DNA of 64,000 bases from Curtobacterium aurantiacum. Lineage in GTDB: Bacteria; Actinomycetota; Actinomycetes; Actinomycetales; Microbacteriaceae. Shown in pieces: positions 1-8,774 of this stretch. The number at the start of each line of letters is the position of its first letter. The first letter of the stretch is position 1. Position numbers and translations under genes: made by a program. A model generated the notes under the pieces. It ran no database searches. It was not told the DNA's origin and saw nothing but the letters and a program-made list of their open reading frames with translations. Where the stretch lies: assembly GCF_018598555.1 (NCBI RefSeq), contig NZ_JAHEWN010000006.1:62001-126000 (forward strand), written 5' to 3'.

Positions 1-645
1 GTGCGCACCACCACCCCGGGCGGCGACGTCACCCTGCTCGGCACCACCTCGGCGTTCCGGAACGACACCATCGCCACCGCCGGGAACGCCGCGCTCGCCC
101 TCGGCCTGCTCGGCGCCGACGAGCGACTGACCTGGTACACGCCGGCCGTCGGCACCCCCGACGCCGCACCGACCCTCGGCGAGCTCGCCCCACCGTGGGT
201 ACCGAGCGCCCTCGTCCTGCTCGCCCTCGTCGCCGTGGCGGCGGGCGTCTGGCGGGGCCGACGACTCGGTCCGCTCGTCGTCGAGCGGTTGCCCGTGGTC
301 GTCCGCGCTGCCGAGACCACCGAGGGCCGCGCCCGGATGTACGCCCGCACCCGAGACCGCACCCATGCGCTGGACACGCTGCGCGTCGCCGCCGTCCGTC
401 GCATCGGGAGGATGCTCGGGCTCCCCCGCTCGGCGCACGTCGACGAGGTCGTCCGGGCCGCGGCCCAGGCCACCGGCATCCCGCGCACCCGCGTCGGCTC
501 CGTGCTCGTCGGCGGGACCACCGACGACGACCGCGCCCTCGTCGACGGCGCCACCGCGCTCGACGACCTCGAACGCGCCGTCCGTCGCGCGACCTCGGGC
601 GACCGACCCACCTCTGACCCCGACCGACCAGGAGCACGACCGTGA
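1..645 (+). CDS. DUF4350-type membrane protein, 3' part only
   Basis: The reading frame is open from the first base, so the real start lies outside the window and the GTG at position 1 is probably internal. The visible 214 residues have one clear membrane segment (roughly residues 66-86, rich in Leu/Ala/Val) followed by a basic cytoplasmic tail with Asp-rich stretches near the end. The gene overlaps the MoxR ATPase by four bases and precedes DUF58. In actinobacteria a DUF4350 protein commonly holds this place in a DUF4129-DUF4350-MoxR-DUF58 operon. The name rests on that context and general architecture rather than a diagnostic motif. Confidence 0.7.
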   Translation: MRTTTPGGDVTLLGTTSAFRNDTIATAGNAALALGLLGADERLTWYTPAVGTPDAAPTLGELAPPWVPSALVLLALVAVAAGVWRGRRLGPLVVERLPVVVRAAETTEGRARMYARTRDRTHALDTLRVAAVRRIGRMLGLPRSAHVDEVVRAAAQATGIPRTRVGSVLVGGTTDDDRALVDGATALDDLERAVRRATSGDRPTSDPDRPGARP

Positions 646-1658
646 CCGACCTGCCCCCTGCCACCACCGAGCACACCGCGCCGGAGCCCGACCACACGAA
701 CCCGTCCGGCACCGACCTGCGCGACGCGTTCGGACGGGTCCGCACCGAGGTCGCCAAGGCCGTCGTGGGACAGGAGGGCGCGGTCTCCGGCATGATCGTC
801 GGACTCCTCGCGCAGGGCCACGTGCTGCTCGAGGGTGTCCCCGGTGTCGCGAAGACCCTGCTCGTCCGCAGCCTCGCCGCCGCGATGACCCTCGACACGA
901 AACGCATCCAGTTCACGCCCGACCTGATGCCCGGCGACGTCACCGGGTCGCTCGTCTACGACGCCTCGACCGGGACGTTCCCGTTCCGCGAGGGGCCCGT
1001 CTTCACGAACGTCCTGCTGGCCGACGAGGTCAACCGCACGCCCCCGAAGACGCAGTCGGCACTGCTCGAGGCGATGGAGGAACGCCAGGTGAGCGTCGAC
1101 GGCGACGCCCGGGCACTGCCCGACCCGTTCTTCGTCGCCGCGACGATGAACCCGATCGAGTTCGAGGGCACCTACACGCTGCCCGAGGCGCAGCTCGACC
1201 GGTTCCTGATGAAGCTGACGCTCGACATCCCGCCGCGCGACGTCGAGTGGCAGGTGCTCCGACGCCACGCCGACGGGTTCGTGCCGCGTGACGTGCGATC
1301 GGCCGGCATCACGCCGGTGGTCGGCGTCGACGAGGTCGTCCGCGCGCAGCGTGCCGTCCGCGCCGTCGGGGCCCGCGACGACGTGCTCGCGTACATCGTC
1401 GACCTCGCCCGAGCCACCCGCCAGGCGCCGTCCGTCCGTGTCGGGGTCAGCCCCCGCGGTGCGACCGCCCTGCTGGCCGCGGCCAAGGCCTGGGCCTGGC
1501 TCACCGGCTACGACGCGATCACCCCGGACCACGTGCAGGCCATGGCCCTGCCGGTCTGGCGGCACCGCCTCCGGGTGGCCGCGGACGCCGAGCTCGAGGG
1601 CGTCGGCGCCGACGGCGTGCTCCAGCAAGTGCTCGAGCAGGTGCGGGTGCCGATCTAG
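642..1658 (+). CDS. MoxR-family AAA+ ATPase
   Basis: The 338-residue product has Walker A GVPGVAKT (about residues 65-72) and Walker B VLLADEVN (about 124-131), followed by the MoxR-typical NRTPPKTQSALLEAMEE stretch and a C-terminal lid. MoxR ATPases act as cytoplasmic chaperones that insert cofactors or mature membrane and von Willebrand-type partners. The immediately following DUF58 protein is the usual partner. The GTG start overlaps the preceding stop by four bases and has an AGGAG ribosome site seven bases upstream, so translation is probably coupled. Confidence 0.95.
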   Translation: MTDLPPATTEHTAPEPDHTNPSGTDLRDAFGRVRTEVAKAVVGQEGAVSGMIVGLLAQGHVLLEGVPGVAKTLLVRSLAAAMTLDTKRIQFTPDLMPGDVTGSLVYDASTGTFPFREGPVFTNVLLADEVNRTPPKTQSALLEAMEERQVSVDGDARALPDPFFVAATMNPIEFEGTYTLPEAQLDRFLMKLTLDIPPRDVEWQVLRRHADGFVPRDVRSAGITPVVGVDEVVRAQRAVRAVGARDDVLAYIVDLARATRQAPSVRVGVSPRGATALLAAAKAWAWLTGYDAITPDHVQAMALPVWRHRLRVAADAELEGVGADGVLQQVLEQVRVPI

Positions 1659-3010
1659 TGGCGGTCTCCGGCCGGTTCGTGGCGCTCCTCGCCGTCGCGA
1701 TCGTGCCCACCGTGCTGCTCGGCAGCGGGTGGGCCGGTGTCGCGTGGGTCGGGGTGGTGCTGCTCGCCGCGGTGCTCGACGTCCTGCTCGCCGCCGACCT
1801 GCGGCGGGTCCGCGTGGAGCGCCGGATGCCGCGGCTCGCTCGACGCGACAGCACCGCGGACGGCACCCTCGTGCTCGCCAACGACGGGTCCCGGACGGTG
1901 CGCGGTGTGGTCCGCGACATGTGGGAGCCCTCGGCGGGCCACCGACCCCGCCGGATCCGCATGACGGTGCCCGGAGGCGAACGACGCACGGCCCGGATGC
2001 GGTTCACGCCGTTCCGACGTGGTCGGCGCCGCACCACCGGGGTCGCCGTCCGCGCCTTCGGTCCCCTCGGGCTCGCCGCACGACAGCGCGTCGTGGCGGC
2101 ACCGGGCGAACTCGTCGTCACGCCGCCGTTCCGCTCCCGTCGGCACCTGCCGTCACGGCTGGCACGGCTCCGCGAGCTCGACGGCGAGACGACCCTGCAG
2201 CTGCGCGGGCACGGCACGGAGTTCGACTCGCTGCGCGACTACGTCCGCGGCGACGACGTCCGGTCCATCGACTGGCGTGCCACGGCGCGGCGGCAGGACC
2301 TCGTGGTCCGCACCTGGCGACCGGAACGCGACCGGCGGGTCGTCGTGGTGGTGGACGCGGGCCGCGCGGGCGCCGGTCGGGTCGGCGACGAGCCGCGCCT
2401 CGACTCCTTCATCGAGTCGGCGCTGCTCCTCGGTGCCCTCGCGGCCGCCGCCGGGGACCGGGTCGACCTGGTGGTCCTCGACGACACGGCACACGACCGG
2501 GTGCACGGCGCCTCCCGCTCGGACGTCGTGCAGCGCTTCGGCGAGGCGTTGGCGATGGCCGAACCGGGGCTCGCCGCGACCGACTGGGCGACGGTGCCGG
2601 CGCTCGTCGACTCCATCACGACGTCGCGGGCCCTGGTCGTGCTCGCCTCGAGCCTCGACTCCGTCGGCGCCTCGGGCGACCTGCTCGCCGTGCTCCCCCG
2701 GCTCTCCCGCCGGCACGCGGTCGTCGTGACGAGCATCGAGGACCCGGACGTGCAGCGGATGGCGCGCGGCGGGGTGGACCCGACCACCGCGATCCGCACC
2801 GCCCGGGGCGGACGGGTGCCGGGCCTCCCGACCGGCGCGGAGCGCGACGTCTACCGACGGGCCGCCGCGGAACGCACCCTGCTCGACGCGGACGGCGCGG
2901 CCGACGTCGCACGACGCTCCGGAGCGGAGGTCGTCCGGGGCACGCCGGCGGAGGTCCCGCCGCTCGTCGCCGACGCGTACATCCGGGCGAAGGCCACCGG
3001 CCGGCTCTGA
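1658..3010 (+). CDS. DUF58 domain protein, MoxR partner
   Basis: The 450-residue protein has two hydrophobic segments at the N-terminus (residues about 5-42), then a beta-rich region, then the DUF58 core with SIDWRATARR near residue 205 and the VVVVVDAGRAG strand after it. DUF58 proteins have a von Willebrand A-like fold and are the standard downstream partner of MoxR ATPases. The GTG start shares its first base with the MoxR stop (TAGTG), which suggests translational coupling. The stop is 14 bases from the convergent SpoIIM gene. The substrate of the MoxR-DUF58 pair here is unknown. Confidence 0.93.
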   Translation: MAVSGRFVALLAVAIVPTVLLGSGWAGVAWVGVVLLAAVLDVLLAADLRRVRVERRMPRLARRDSTADGTLVLANDGSRTVRGVVRDMWEPSAGHRPRRIRMTVPGGERRTARMRFTPFRRGRRRTTGVAVRAFGPLGLAARQRVVAAPGELVVTPPFRSRRHLPSRLARLRELDGETTLQLRGHGTEFDSLRDYVRGDDVRSIDWRATARRQDLVVRTWRPERDRRVVVVVDAGRAGAGRVGDEPRLDSFIESALLLGALAAAAGDRVDLVVLDDTAHDRVHGASRSDVVQRFGEALAMAEPGLAATDWATVPALVDSITTSRALVVLASSLDSVGASGDLLAVLPRLSRRHAVVVTSIEDPDVQRMARGGVDPTTAIRTARGGRVPGLPTGAERDVYRRAAAERTLLDADGAADVARRSGAEVVRGTPAEVPPLVADAYIRAKATGRL

Positions 3011-3024
3011 ACGCCCCACGGACG

Positions 3025-4023
3025 CTACCCGGCGACGAGGGCGGTGGAGCCGCGCTCGAACTCCTCGAGGTCGCCGCGCTCGCCCGCCCCGTACGCGCGA
3101 CCGCCGAGCACCCACTGGTACGCGAGCACCGCGACCAGGGCGAGGGTGCCGATGCCGATCTTGATCGGCCACGGCCAGTCCTGCCGCGTCACCACGCCCT
3201 CGACGATGCCCGACAGCAGCAGGGTCAGGGTCAGGCCGATCGCGATGGTGATGAGTGCCCGGCCGTCCTCGGCGAGGGCCTGGGCGCGCGTGCGTCCGGG
3301 CCCGGGCGCCACCCACGACCAGAAGATCATGAGGCCCGCACCGCCGGCGAGGAACACCGAGTAGAGCTCGAGCTGCCCGTGCGGGGAGATGTACAGGAAG
3401 AAGTCGGCCAGGCGTCCCTGGGAGTGCATGATCGCCGCGGAGACCCCGAGGCTGACGGCGTTCTGCATGATGGAGAACGGCACGAAGACGCCGGTGATGC
3501 CGAAGGCGACCATCGTCGCGGCGATGTACGCGTTGTTCGTCCAGACCTGCGCGGTGAACGCCCCGAGGCCGCGGTCGGAGTAGTAGTCGACGAAGTCCTG
3601 CGTGGCGTACTGGCGCAGGGCCTCCTGCGTGCCGAACGTCGCCGTCGCACCGGGGGTGGTGCTGATCCACACGGCGACGATCGCGCCGATCGTGACCGTG
3701 GCGAGCGCGACCCAGATGGTGACCCACCGGATCCGGTAGAGCGCCGCGGGCAACTGCCGGGTGAAGAACAGGGCGACCGCGGTCAGCGGGTCGACGGGGG
3801 TGCCGGTGAAGCGCAGGCGGGCGCGGAACAGCGTGAGCGAGAGCCGGTCGCCGGTCGCGGTGCGCGGTGCGGCGCCCCGGATGCGGGCGAGGTCGGTCGC
3901 GGCCTCCTGGTAGCCGGCGACGAGCCGGTCGACGTCCGCACCGGACGCGTGCCGGGCACGCGCCAGACGGTCGAGCTCCCGCCACCGGTCGCGGTGCACC
4001 TCGGTGTACGCATCCAGGTCCAC
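3025..4023 (-). CDS. SpoIIM-like (DUF95) integral membrane protein
   Basis: The 332-residue product begins with a soluble helical region of about 90 residues and then has roughly six membrane helices. This is the stage II sporulation protein M family, which in non-sporulating actinobacteria lies beside RDD and MoxR/DUF58 genes. Its role outside sporulation is not established. I chose GTG at 4023 over an upstream start at 4176: a GAGGGGAA ribosome site sits just before it, and the longer version would run through the divergent RDD start. No sporulation genes are visible nearby. Confidence 0.88.
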   Translation of the reverse strand: MDLDAYTEVHRDRWRELDRLARARHASGADVDRLVAGYQEAATDLARIRGAAPRTATGDRLSLTLFRARLRFTGTPVDPLTAVALFFTRQLPAALYRIRWVTIWVALATVTIGAIVAVWISTTPGATATFGTQEALRQYATQDFVDYYSDRGLGAFTAQVWTNNAYIAATMVAFGITGVFVPFSIMQNAVSLGVSAAIMHSQGRLADFFLYISPHGQLELYSVFLAGGAGLMIFWSWVAPGPGRTRAQALAEDGRALITIAIGLTLTLLLSGIVEGVVTRQDWPWPIKIGIGTLALVAVLAYQWVLGGRAYGAGERGDLEEFERGSTALVAG

Positions 4024-4053
4024 GTGTTCCCCCTCAGGTCGCGCGATGTCCGA

Positions 4054-4059
4054 CAGAAT
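4054..4059 (+). promoter_or_regulatory. -10 box CAGAAT for RDD gene
   Basis: It ends six bases before the ATG at 4066, which suggests a leaderless transcript. Confidence 0.5.
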
Positions 4060-4065
4060 GATCCC

Positions 4066-4935
4066 ATGCCGAAGCCCCGCACGCCGCGTGACCTCGCCGA
4101 CGCCCGGTTCTCGCGCGAACTCGACGAGACCGCCGACGAACTCGTGGTGGGCGAGGGCGTCGCGCTCGACGTCCAACCCGCCGGACTCGTGCTGCGACTC
4201 GCGGCCGCGCTCCTCGACGGACTGTGCGTCCTCGTCCTGTTCGTGCTCGCGGTGTTCGGGGTCTCACGGCTCTGGCCGAGAGGACTCGAACCGGCCTGGG
4301 GCGCGGCGCTGAACATCGTGCTGCTCGTCGTCGTGCTGGTGCTGGTCCCCGCCGCGGTCGAGACCGTGACGAAGGGTCGGAGCGTCGGACGCTTCGCCAC
4401 CGGAACCCGTGTCGTCCGGGTCGACGGCGGCGCGATCGGCTTCCGGCACGCCTTCACCCGGTCACTCGTCGGCCTGTTCGAGCTCTGGATGACCTTCGGT
4501 TCGGTCGCACTGCTCGTCGCCCTGTTCGGCACCCGGCCGCGGCGCCTCGGCGACCTGCTGGCCGGCACCATCGTGCAGCACGAGCGGCTGCCGAAGCAGC
4601 GCGACCCCGAGGTGCTGCTGCCGCCGGAGCTGACGGCGTGGGCCGGTGTCGCGGACGTCTCGGCGCTGCCGCAGCGGCTGGAGAACCGGCTCGGGGCGTT
4701 CTTCCGCGGGGCTGCGCTGATGCGTCCGGAGCTGCGAGCGGCGGCGGCACAGGCCCTGGCGGCCGAGGTGTCGGCGTTCGCGCACCCGGTGCCGCCGGTG
4801 CCGCCCGAGGTCTTCCTCGCCGGGGTCGTCGTGCTCCGGCGTCGGCGGGACGTGCGGGCGCTGGGTGCGCGCGCCGAACTGCTCAGCGCCGCGGGGGCGA
4901 CGGCGTCCGCGCGCCCGCCGGGCTTCCCGCGCTGA
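4066..4935 (+). CDS. RDD family membrane protein
   Basis: The 289-residue protein has a soluble N-terminal part, membrane segments near residues 42-65, 75-97 and 140-160, and a long soluble C-terminal half with many Arg and Ala. RDD proteins are small membrane proteins of uncertain function, some linked to ion exchange. The Arg-Asp signature region is recognisable as RLAAALLDGLC near residue 44. The ATG lies six bases after a CAGAAT box, so the mRNA may be leaderless. It is divergent from spoIIM and convergent with ahcY; the gap to ahcY carries a long inverted repeat. Confidence 0.88.
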   Translation: MPKPRTPRDLADARFSRELDETADELVVGEGVALDVQPAGLVLRLAAALLDGLCVLVLFVLAVFGVSRLWPRGLEPAWGAALNIVLLVVVLVLVPAAVETVTKGRSVGRFATGTRVVRVDGGAIGFRHAFTRSLVGLFELWMTFGSVALLVALFGTRPRRLGDLLAGTIVQHERLPKQRDPEVLLPPELTAWAGVADVSALPQRLENRLGAFFRGAALMRPELRAAAAQALAAEVSAFAHPVPPVPPEVFLAGVVVLRRRRDVRALGARAELLSAAGATASARPPGFPR

Positions 4936-5048
4936 CGCGGCGCGGGCTGCGCGGCGCGGGCTGCTCGCAGAACACCGGTGTTCGCGCTCCGAACACTCGC
5001 GTGCGGGGGTTCAACGCGCGAACACCGGTGTCTTGCGCGACCAACCGC
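4936..5048. repeat. Convergent gap with inverted repeat built on ACACCGGTGT
   Basis: Arms at 4966-4987 and 5016-5037 are complementary at 20 of 22 bases with a 28-base loop. Each arm also contains its own palindrome AACACCGGTGTT. The gap lies between the converging RDD and ahcY genes and there is no T-tract. A relative in inverted orientation lies at 32359-32430. It probably ends transcription in both directions or is a dispersed REP-like element. Confidence 0.8.
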
Positions 5049-6527
5049 TCAGTAGCGGTAGCGGTCCGGCTTGAAGGGGCCCTCGACGGGGACGCCGATG
5101 TACGCCGCCTGCTCCGGACGCAGCGACGTGAGCTGCACCCCGAGGGCGTCGAGGTGCAGTCGCGCGACCTTCTCGTCGAGGTGCTTCGGCAGCACGTACA
5201 CGCCGGTCGGGTACTCGTCGCGCCGGGTGTGCAGCTCGATCTGCGCGAGCACCTGGTTCGTGAACGAGTTGCTCATCACGAACGACGGGTGTCCGGTCGC
5301 GTTGCCGAGGTTCATCAGCCGCCCCTCGGACAGCACCAGGATCGAGCGCCCGGTCGGCAGCCGCCACTCGTGCACCTGCGGCTTGATCTCGACCTTCTCG
5401 ACGCCGGGCAGCGCCTCGAGCCCGGCCATGTCGATCTCGTTGTCGAAGTGGCCCACGTTCGCCACGATCGCCAGGTGCTTGAGGCCGAGCATCTCCTCGA
5501 CGCCCACGACGCCGAGGTTGCCGGTGCAGGTGATGACCATGTCGACGGTGTCGACGACGTCCGCCAGGCGGGCGACCTGGTAGCCGTCCATCGCCGCCTG
5601 CAGCGCGCAGATCGGGTCGACCTCGCTGACGATGACGCGTGCGCCCTGTCCGCGGAGCGCCTCCGCAGCGCCCTTGCCGACGTCGCCGTACCCGACGACG
5701 AAGGCCACCTTGCCGCCGATGAGCACGTCGGTCGCCCGGTTCAGGCCGTCGGGCAGCGAGTGCCGGATGCCGTACTTGTTGTCGAACTTCGACTTCGTGA
5801 CCGAGTCGTTGACGTTGATCGCCGGGAACCTCAGCTCGCCGTTCCGGAACAGCTCGTACAGGCGGTGCACGCCTGTGGTGGTCTCCTCGGTCACGCCCTG
5901 GATGTCCGCGGCGATGCGGGTCCAGCGGTCCGATGACGTCTCGAGCGACCGCGCGACGGTGTCGAGCACGATCTTCCACTCGGTGCTGGCGTCGGCCTCA
6001 GGCACGGGCGCGGCACCGGCGGCCTCGGCGTCGGCCCCGGTGTGCACGAGCATGGTGGCGTCACCGCCGTCGTCGAGGATCAGGTTCGGCCCGGTCCAGT
6101 CGGCGCCGGCTTCGGCGGCCTCGTCGCTCCAGTCGAAGATCCGGCTGGTGCACCACCAGTACTCCTCGAGCGTCTCGCCCTTCCACGCGAACACCGGGAC
6201 GCCGGCTGGGGCGTCCGGGGTGCCGGTGGGACCGACGGCGACGGCGGCCGCGGCTTCGTCCTGCGTGGAGAAGATGTTGCAGCTCGCCCAGCGCACCTGT
6301 GCGCCGAGGGCGACGAGCGTCTCGATGAGCACGGCGGTCTGCACCGTCATGTGCAGGGACCCGGCGATGCGCGCGCCGGCGAGCGGCTGCGACGCACCGA
6401 ACTCCTCGCGCAGGGCCATCAGGCCCGGCATCTCGTTCTCGGCGAGGCGGATCTGGTGGCGGCCCGCCTCGGCGAGGGCGAGGTCGGCGACGCGGTACGG
6501 AGCTGCGATCTGGGCTTCGGTGGGCAT
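5049..6527 (-). CDS. ahcY: Adenosylhomocysteinase (SAH hydrolase)
   Basis: This cytosolic NAD-dependent enzyme splits S-adenosylhomocysteine into adenosine and homocysteine, relieving product inhibition of methyltransferases. The 492-residue product has the NAD-binding [15 protein letters not shown] segment, the [13 protein letters not shown] region and the family-typical C-terminus ending PDRYRY. A 40-residue insertion-like Ala-rich segment around [14 protein letters not shown] matches the actinobacterial/plant-type long form. ATG at 6527 is preferred because the weak GGAAG site lies ten bases upstream; ATG at 6533, six bases earlier, is also possible. I saw no SAH riboswitch fold upstream. 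Confidence 0.97.
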   Translation of the reverse strand: MPTEAQIAAPYRVADLALAEAGRHQIRLAENEMPGLMALREEFGASQPLAGARIAGSLHMTVQTAVLIETLVALGAQVRWASCNIFSTQDEAAAAVAVGPTGTPDAPAGVPVFAWKGETLEEYWWCTSRIFDWSDEAAEAGADWTGPNLILDDGGDATMLVHTGADAEAAGAAPVPEADASTEWKIVLDTVARSLETSSDRWTRIAADIQGVTEETTTGVHRLYELFRNGELRFPAINVNDSVTKSKFDNKYGIRHSLPDGLNRATDVLIGGKVAFVVGYGDVGKGAAEALRGQGARVIVSEVDPICALQAAMDGYQVARLADVVDTVDMVITCTGNLGVVGVEEMLGLKHLAIVANVGHFDNEIDMAGLEALPGVEKVEIKPQVHEWRLPTGRSILVLSEGRLMNLGNATGHPSFVMSNSFTNQVLAQIELHTRRDEYPTGVYVLPKHLDEKVARLHLDALGVQLTSLRPEQAAYIGVPVEGPFKPDRYRY

Positions 6528-6609
6528 GCGCATCAGTCTTCCATGCCGGGAGGCGCGGATCACGAGCCGACGTCGGTCACGTTCCCCGGGCCTCCCGTCC
6601 GACCGCCGC

Positions 6610-6631
6610 GGGTGCGTCGCGGACGCGACCC
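6610..6631 (-). terminator. Short hairpin after DUF3499
   Basis: GGGTGCGTC and GACGCGACCC pair with one bulged base around a GCG loop, directly after the DUF3499 stop codon. It could end that transcript before ahcY. The neighbouring 6585-6600 segment holds a partial GGGCCTCCCGTCCG arm of the hairpin family seen elsewhere in this window. Confidence 0.5.
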
Positions 6632-6632
6632 G

Positions 6633-6848
6633 TCAGTCCGCGTCGCGGGGCAGCGGCTCGCGCCGCACCACCCGCCAGCCGCCCGGCACACGCAGGGACG
6701 CCGCGTGCCGCGCGCAGAGGTCGTACCCGTGCGGCTCGACCCGGGTCGAGAGCGGGCCGATCACGACCATCGAGTCGGCGTAGTCGTACGTCAGGGTCGA
6801 CGAAGCGCTGTTGGCACACGCCACCTTGCTGCAGATCCGTACGTCCAT
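6633..6848 (-). CDS. DUF3499 small zinc-ribbon-like protein
   Basis: The 71-residue protein has paired metal-ligand candidates: Cys6 and Cys11 near the N-terminus, and Cys45 with His48 near the C-terminus (YDLCARHA). This is the actinobacterium-specific DUF3499 family, whose function is unknown. The start ATG at 6848 follows a TAGGCT -10 box by ten bases, leaving a leader of only a few bases. It sits head to head with the zincin-like gene at 6908, a neighbour pair conserved in actinobacteria (I recall Rv3258c/Rv3259 in M. tuberculosis). Confidence 0.93.
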   Translation of the reverse strand: MDVRICSKVACANSASSTLTYDYADSMVVIGPLSTRVEPHGYDLCARHAASLRVPGGWRVVRREPLPRDAD

Positions 6849-6858
6849 CTCGTCAGGG

Positions 6859-6864
6859 AGCCTA
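6859..6864 (-). promoter_or_regulatory. -10 box TAGGCT for DUF3499
   Basis: It ends ten bases before the ATG at 6848, leaving a leader of about three bases. Confidence 0.55.
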
Positions 6865-6895
6865 GCGGAGCGTCCGGCGCGCACCCGTCCCCGCG

Positions 6896-6901
6896 TACGA
6901 T
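6896..6901 (+). promoter_or_regulatory. -10 box TACGAT for zincin-like gene
   Basis: It ends six bases before the ATG at 6908. Confidence 0.6.
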
Positions 6902-6907
6902 GTGGGG

Positions 6908-7348
6908 ATGCGTCGGAAGCCTCGCCTCGTCACCCCGGTCGATCGCGGTCGGGGCCGCTCGCGGCACGGCCGGGGCGGACGTTCGAGTGTCACCGGACCC
7001 GAGCTCGCACCGATCACCACGCGAGCAGAGGCCTTCGACCGCACCGTCGGCGACAGTGCGCACTACCTGCTCGGCCTCTGGCCGGACGAGCTCGCCGGCG
7101 TGGTCTTCCAGGTGGCGGACATGCCGAGCGACACCACCGTGCCGGACGAGATGCCCCGGTGGCGCATCGACCGTGACGCCCGTCGCGTGACCGTCTTCCG
7201 GATCCCCGTCGAACGCGTGAACCGCAGCCCCGAGAAGGACGACTCGGACCGCCGCATCATCATCGAGACCGCGGTGTTCCGCGCTGTCGGCGAGCTGATC
7301 GGCAAGGACCCCTGGGACCTGGCGCCCGACCGCTACCGGCACTGGTGA
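6908..7348 (+). CDS. Zincin-like 'metallopeptidase family' protein lacking the HExxH motif
   Basis: The 146-residue product starts with a strongly basic, Gly/Arg-rich tail of about 28 residues and continues into a compact domain resembling the actinobacterial proteins annotated as metallopeptidase family (PF06262-like), ending DPWDLAPDRYRHW. In active zincins the helix before that region carries HExxH; here the equivalent segment reads FRAVGELIG, with no His. It is therefore probably not an active metalloprotease. TACGAT at 6896-6901 lies six bases before the ATG, consistent with a leaderless mRNA. The family assignment is from context and length. Confidence 0.8.
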   Translation: MRRKPRLVTPVDRGRGRSRHGRGGRSSVTGPELAPITTRAEAFDRTVGDSAHYLLGLWPDELAGVVFQVADMPSDTTVPDEMPRWRIDRDARRVTVFRIPVERVNRSPEKDDSDRRIIIETAVFRAVGELIGKDPWDLAPDRYRHW

Positions 7349-7370
7349 GCCGGGCCGGCCGCGTCGGAGG

Positions 7371-8774
7371 TCAGGGGTAGACGCGGACCGGGGTGGACAC
7401 GTCGGTCGCCGGTCGCACCGGGAACCCGGCGATGCCGTCGGCGCCGCGGTAGGTGACCCCGGCGACGATGCCCTCGGTCCCCGTCAGCGTGAGCTGCTTG
7501 GCGGTCTGCACCGGCAGCGTCACCGTCGCGCCGGACAGGACCTTCAGGGTGCGGCGCTCGTCGCCCGAACGCACCGTGACGGAACGGTCCTCGCGGGTCG
7601 GGTTGACGAAGTTCAGCCGGACGCCCTCACCCGGGGCGATGGCGGTGATCGTCTCGTCGCCCAGGGGCTCCGCGGAGGCGAACCACCCGAGGTCGGTGCC
7701 GTTGCCCTCGGTCGGCGTGGTGCTGCGGGCGCCGGCGACGACGGGTTCGGTCGAGGTGACGGTGAACGAGTACCGGCCGTCCGGGAAGTCGTCGAGCGCG
7801 ACGTCCGTGACGACCCCGGGCTCCGCGGTGGCGTTGACGGTCGTGCCGCTGCCGTCGGCCGTGCTGATGCCGAGGGTGACCCGGGCCGACTTCGTGCCGG
7901 GGACGAACAGCCGGACGATCGGGGCCGCGTCGGCCGCGTCGTCACCGCGCTGGGCGGCCTGGGCGTCGGCGAGGGCGACCGCGGGGATGACCTGCGCGCG
8001 CGACGGAGCGGCGCCGCCGGAGACGATGTCGTAGCCGCCCGGTGTGAGCGTGCGGACGACGGTCTCCTGCATGTGCGCGACGATCTGCCCACCGGACGAC
8101 GTCACGTGCACGACGGTCGACGCGGCGTCCGACACGAAGCCCGAGAGCGGGACGACCTTCTGCGTGTTCGGCGCCACCACGATGCCGGTGGTGCCCGGGG
8201 CGTTGACCGTCCCGCTGCCGTCGAAGATCGCGAGGTCGACCGTGGCGTTCACGTCGGTCGGGTTGGAGAGCGTGATCAGACTGGTGCGACCGGTCTCCGT
8301 CGATCCCCCGACGAGCCACGTGGACTGGGTCGGGTCGTCGCACGAGGCCGCGCCAGCGCCGACGAGGTCGCCGCTGGAGACACTCTGCAGGCTGCTGCCG
8401 GCGACCTGCGGGGTGGTCTCCCCGGCCGGGGCGGTCAGGAGCCGCGGGTCACTGCCGCCGGTGGTCGAGGCGTCGAGCGAGGACCGTTCGACCGTCGAGC
8501 CGGTGGTCGCCGTGGCGACGGTCGCGGTGCCGACGGTGCTGGCCTGCGTCGCGTCGTTGCCGGCGTCGTCGGACAGGCGCAGGGCGCTCCCGGCACAGAC
8601 GCGCTCGGCGGCGGCGGGGACCGGCGTGACGGTGCGGCCCGCCGGGCGACCCGGGTCGGAGTCGGTACCGATGGCGTGCGCCGCGGTGACGGCACCCGCC
8701 GCGACGACGACGGCGACGGCCGTGGCGGTGCCGCGGACGACCCAGCGTCGGACGGAGGAGGGGGTGGTGCTCAT
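7371..8774 (-). CDS. DUF5719 secreted or membrane-anchored protein
   Basis: The 467-residue product has an N-terminal membrane or signal segment (residues about 10-33) and then only extracellular-type beta-rich, Thr/Ser/Gly-rich sequence with repeated PV-xx-V strands. It matches the actinobacterial DUF5719 family of unknown function. Its start overlaps the stop of the GT2-membrane gene by four bases (ATGA), so the two are translated together. That fixed pairing suggests the protein works outside the membrane with the glycosyltransferase. It converges with the zincin-like gene with only a 22-base gap. Confidence 0.87.
   Translation of the reverse strand: MSTTPSSVRRWVVRGTATAVAVVVAAGAVTAAHAIGTDSDPGRPAGRTVTPVPAAAERVCAGSALRLSDDAGNDATQASTVGTATVATATTGSTVERSSLDASTTGGSDPRLLTAPAGETTPQVAGSSLQSVSSGDLVGAGAASCDDPTQSTWLVGGSTETGRTSLITLSNPTDVNATVDLAIFDGSGTVNAPGTTGIVVAPNTQKVVPLSGFVSDAASTVVHVTSSGGQIVAHMQETVVRTLTPGGYDIVSGGAAPSRAQVIPAVALADAQAAQRGDDAADAAPIVRLFVPGTKSARVTLGISTADGSGTTVNATAEPGVVTDVALDDFPDGRYSFTVTSTEPVVAGARSTTPTEGNGTDLGWFASAEPLGDETITAIAPGEGVRLNFVNPTREDRSVTVRSGDERRTLKVLSGATVTLPVQTAKQLTLTGTEGIVAGVTYRGADGIAGFPVRPATDVSTPVRVYP

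Noticed and set aside
6534-6632. Possible SAH riboswitch before ahcY
   Set aside because: The segment has G+C-rich pairing but I could not match the conserved SAH-riboswitch core; the gap is also shared with the DUF3499 terminator.
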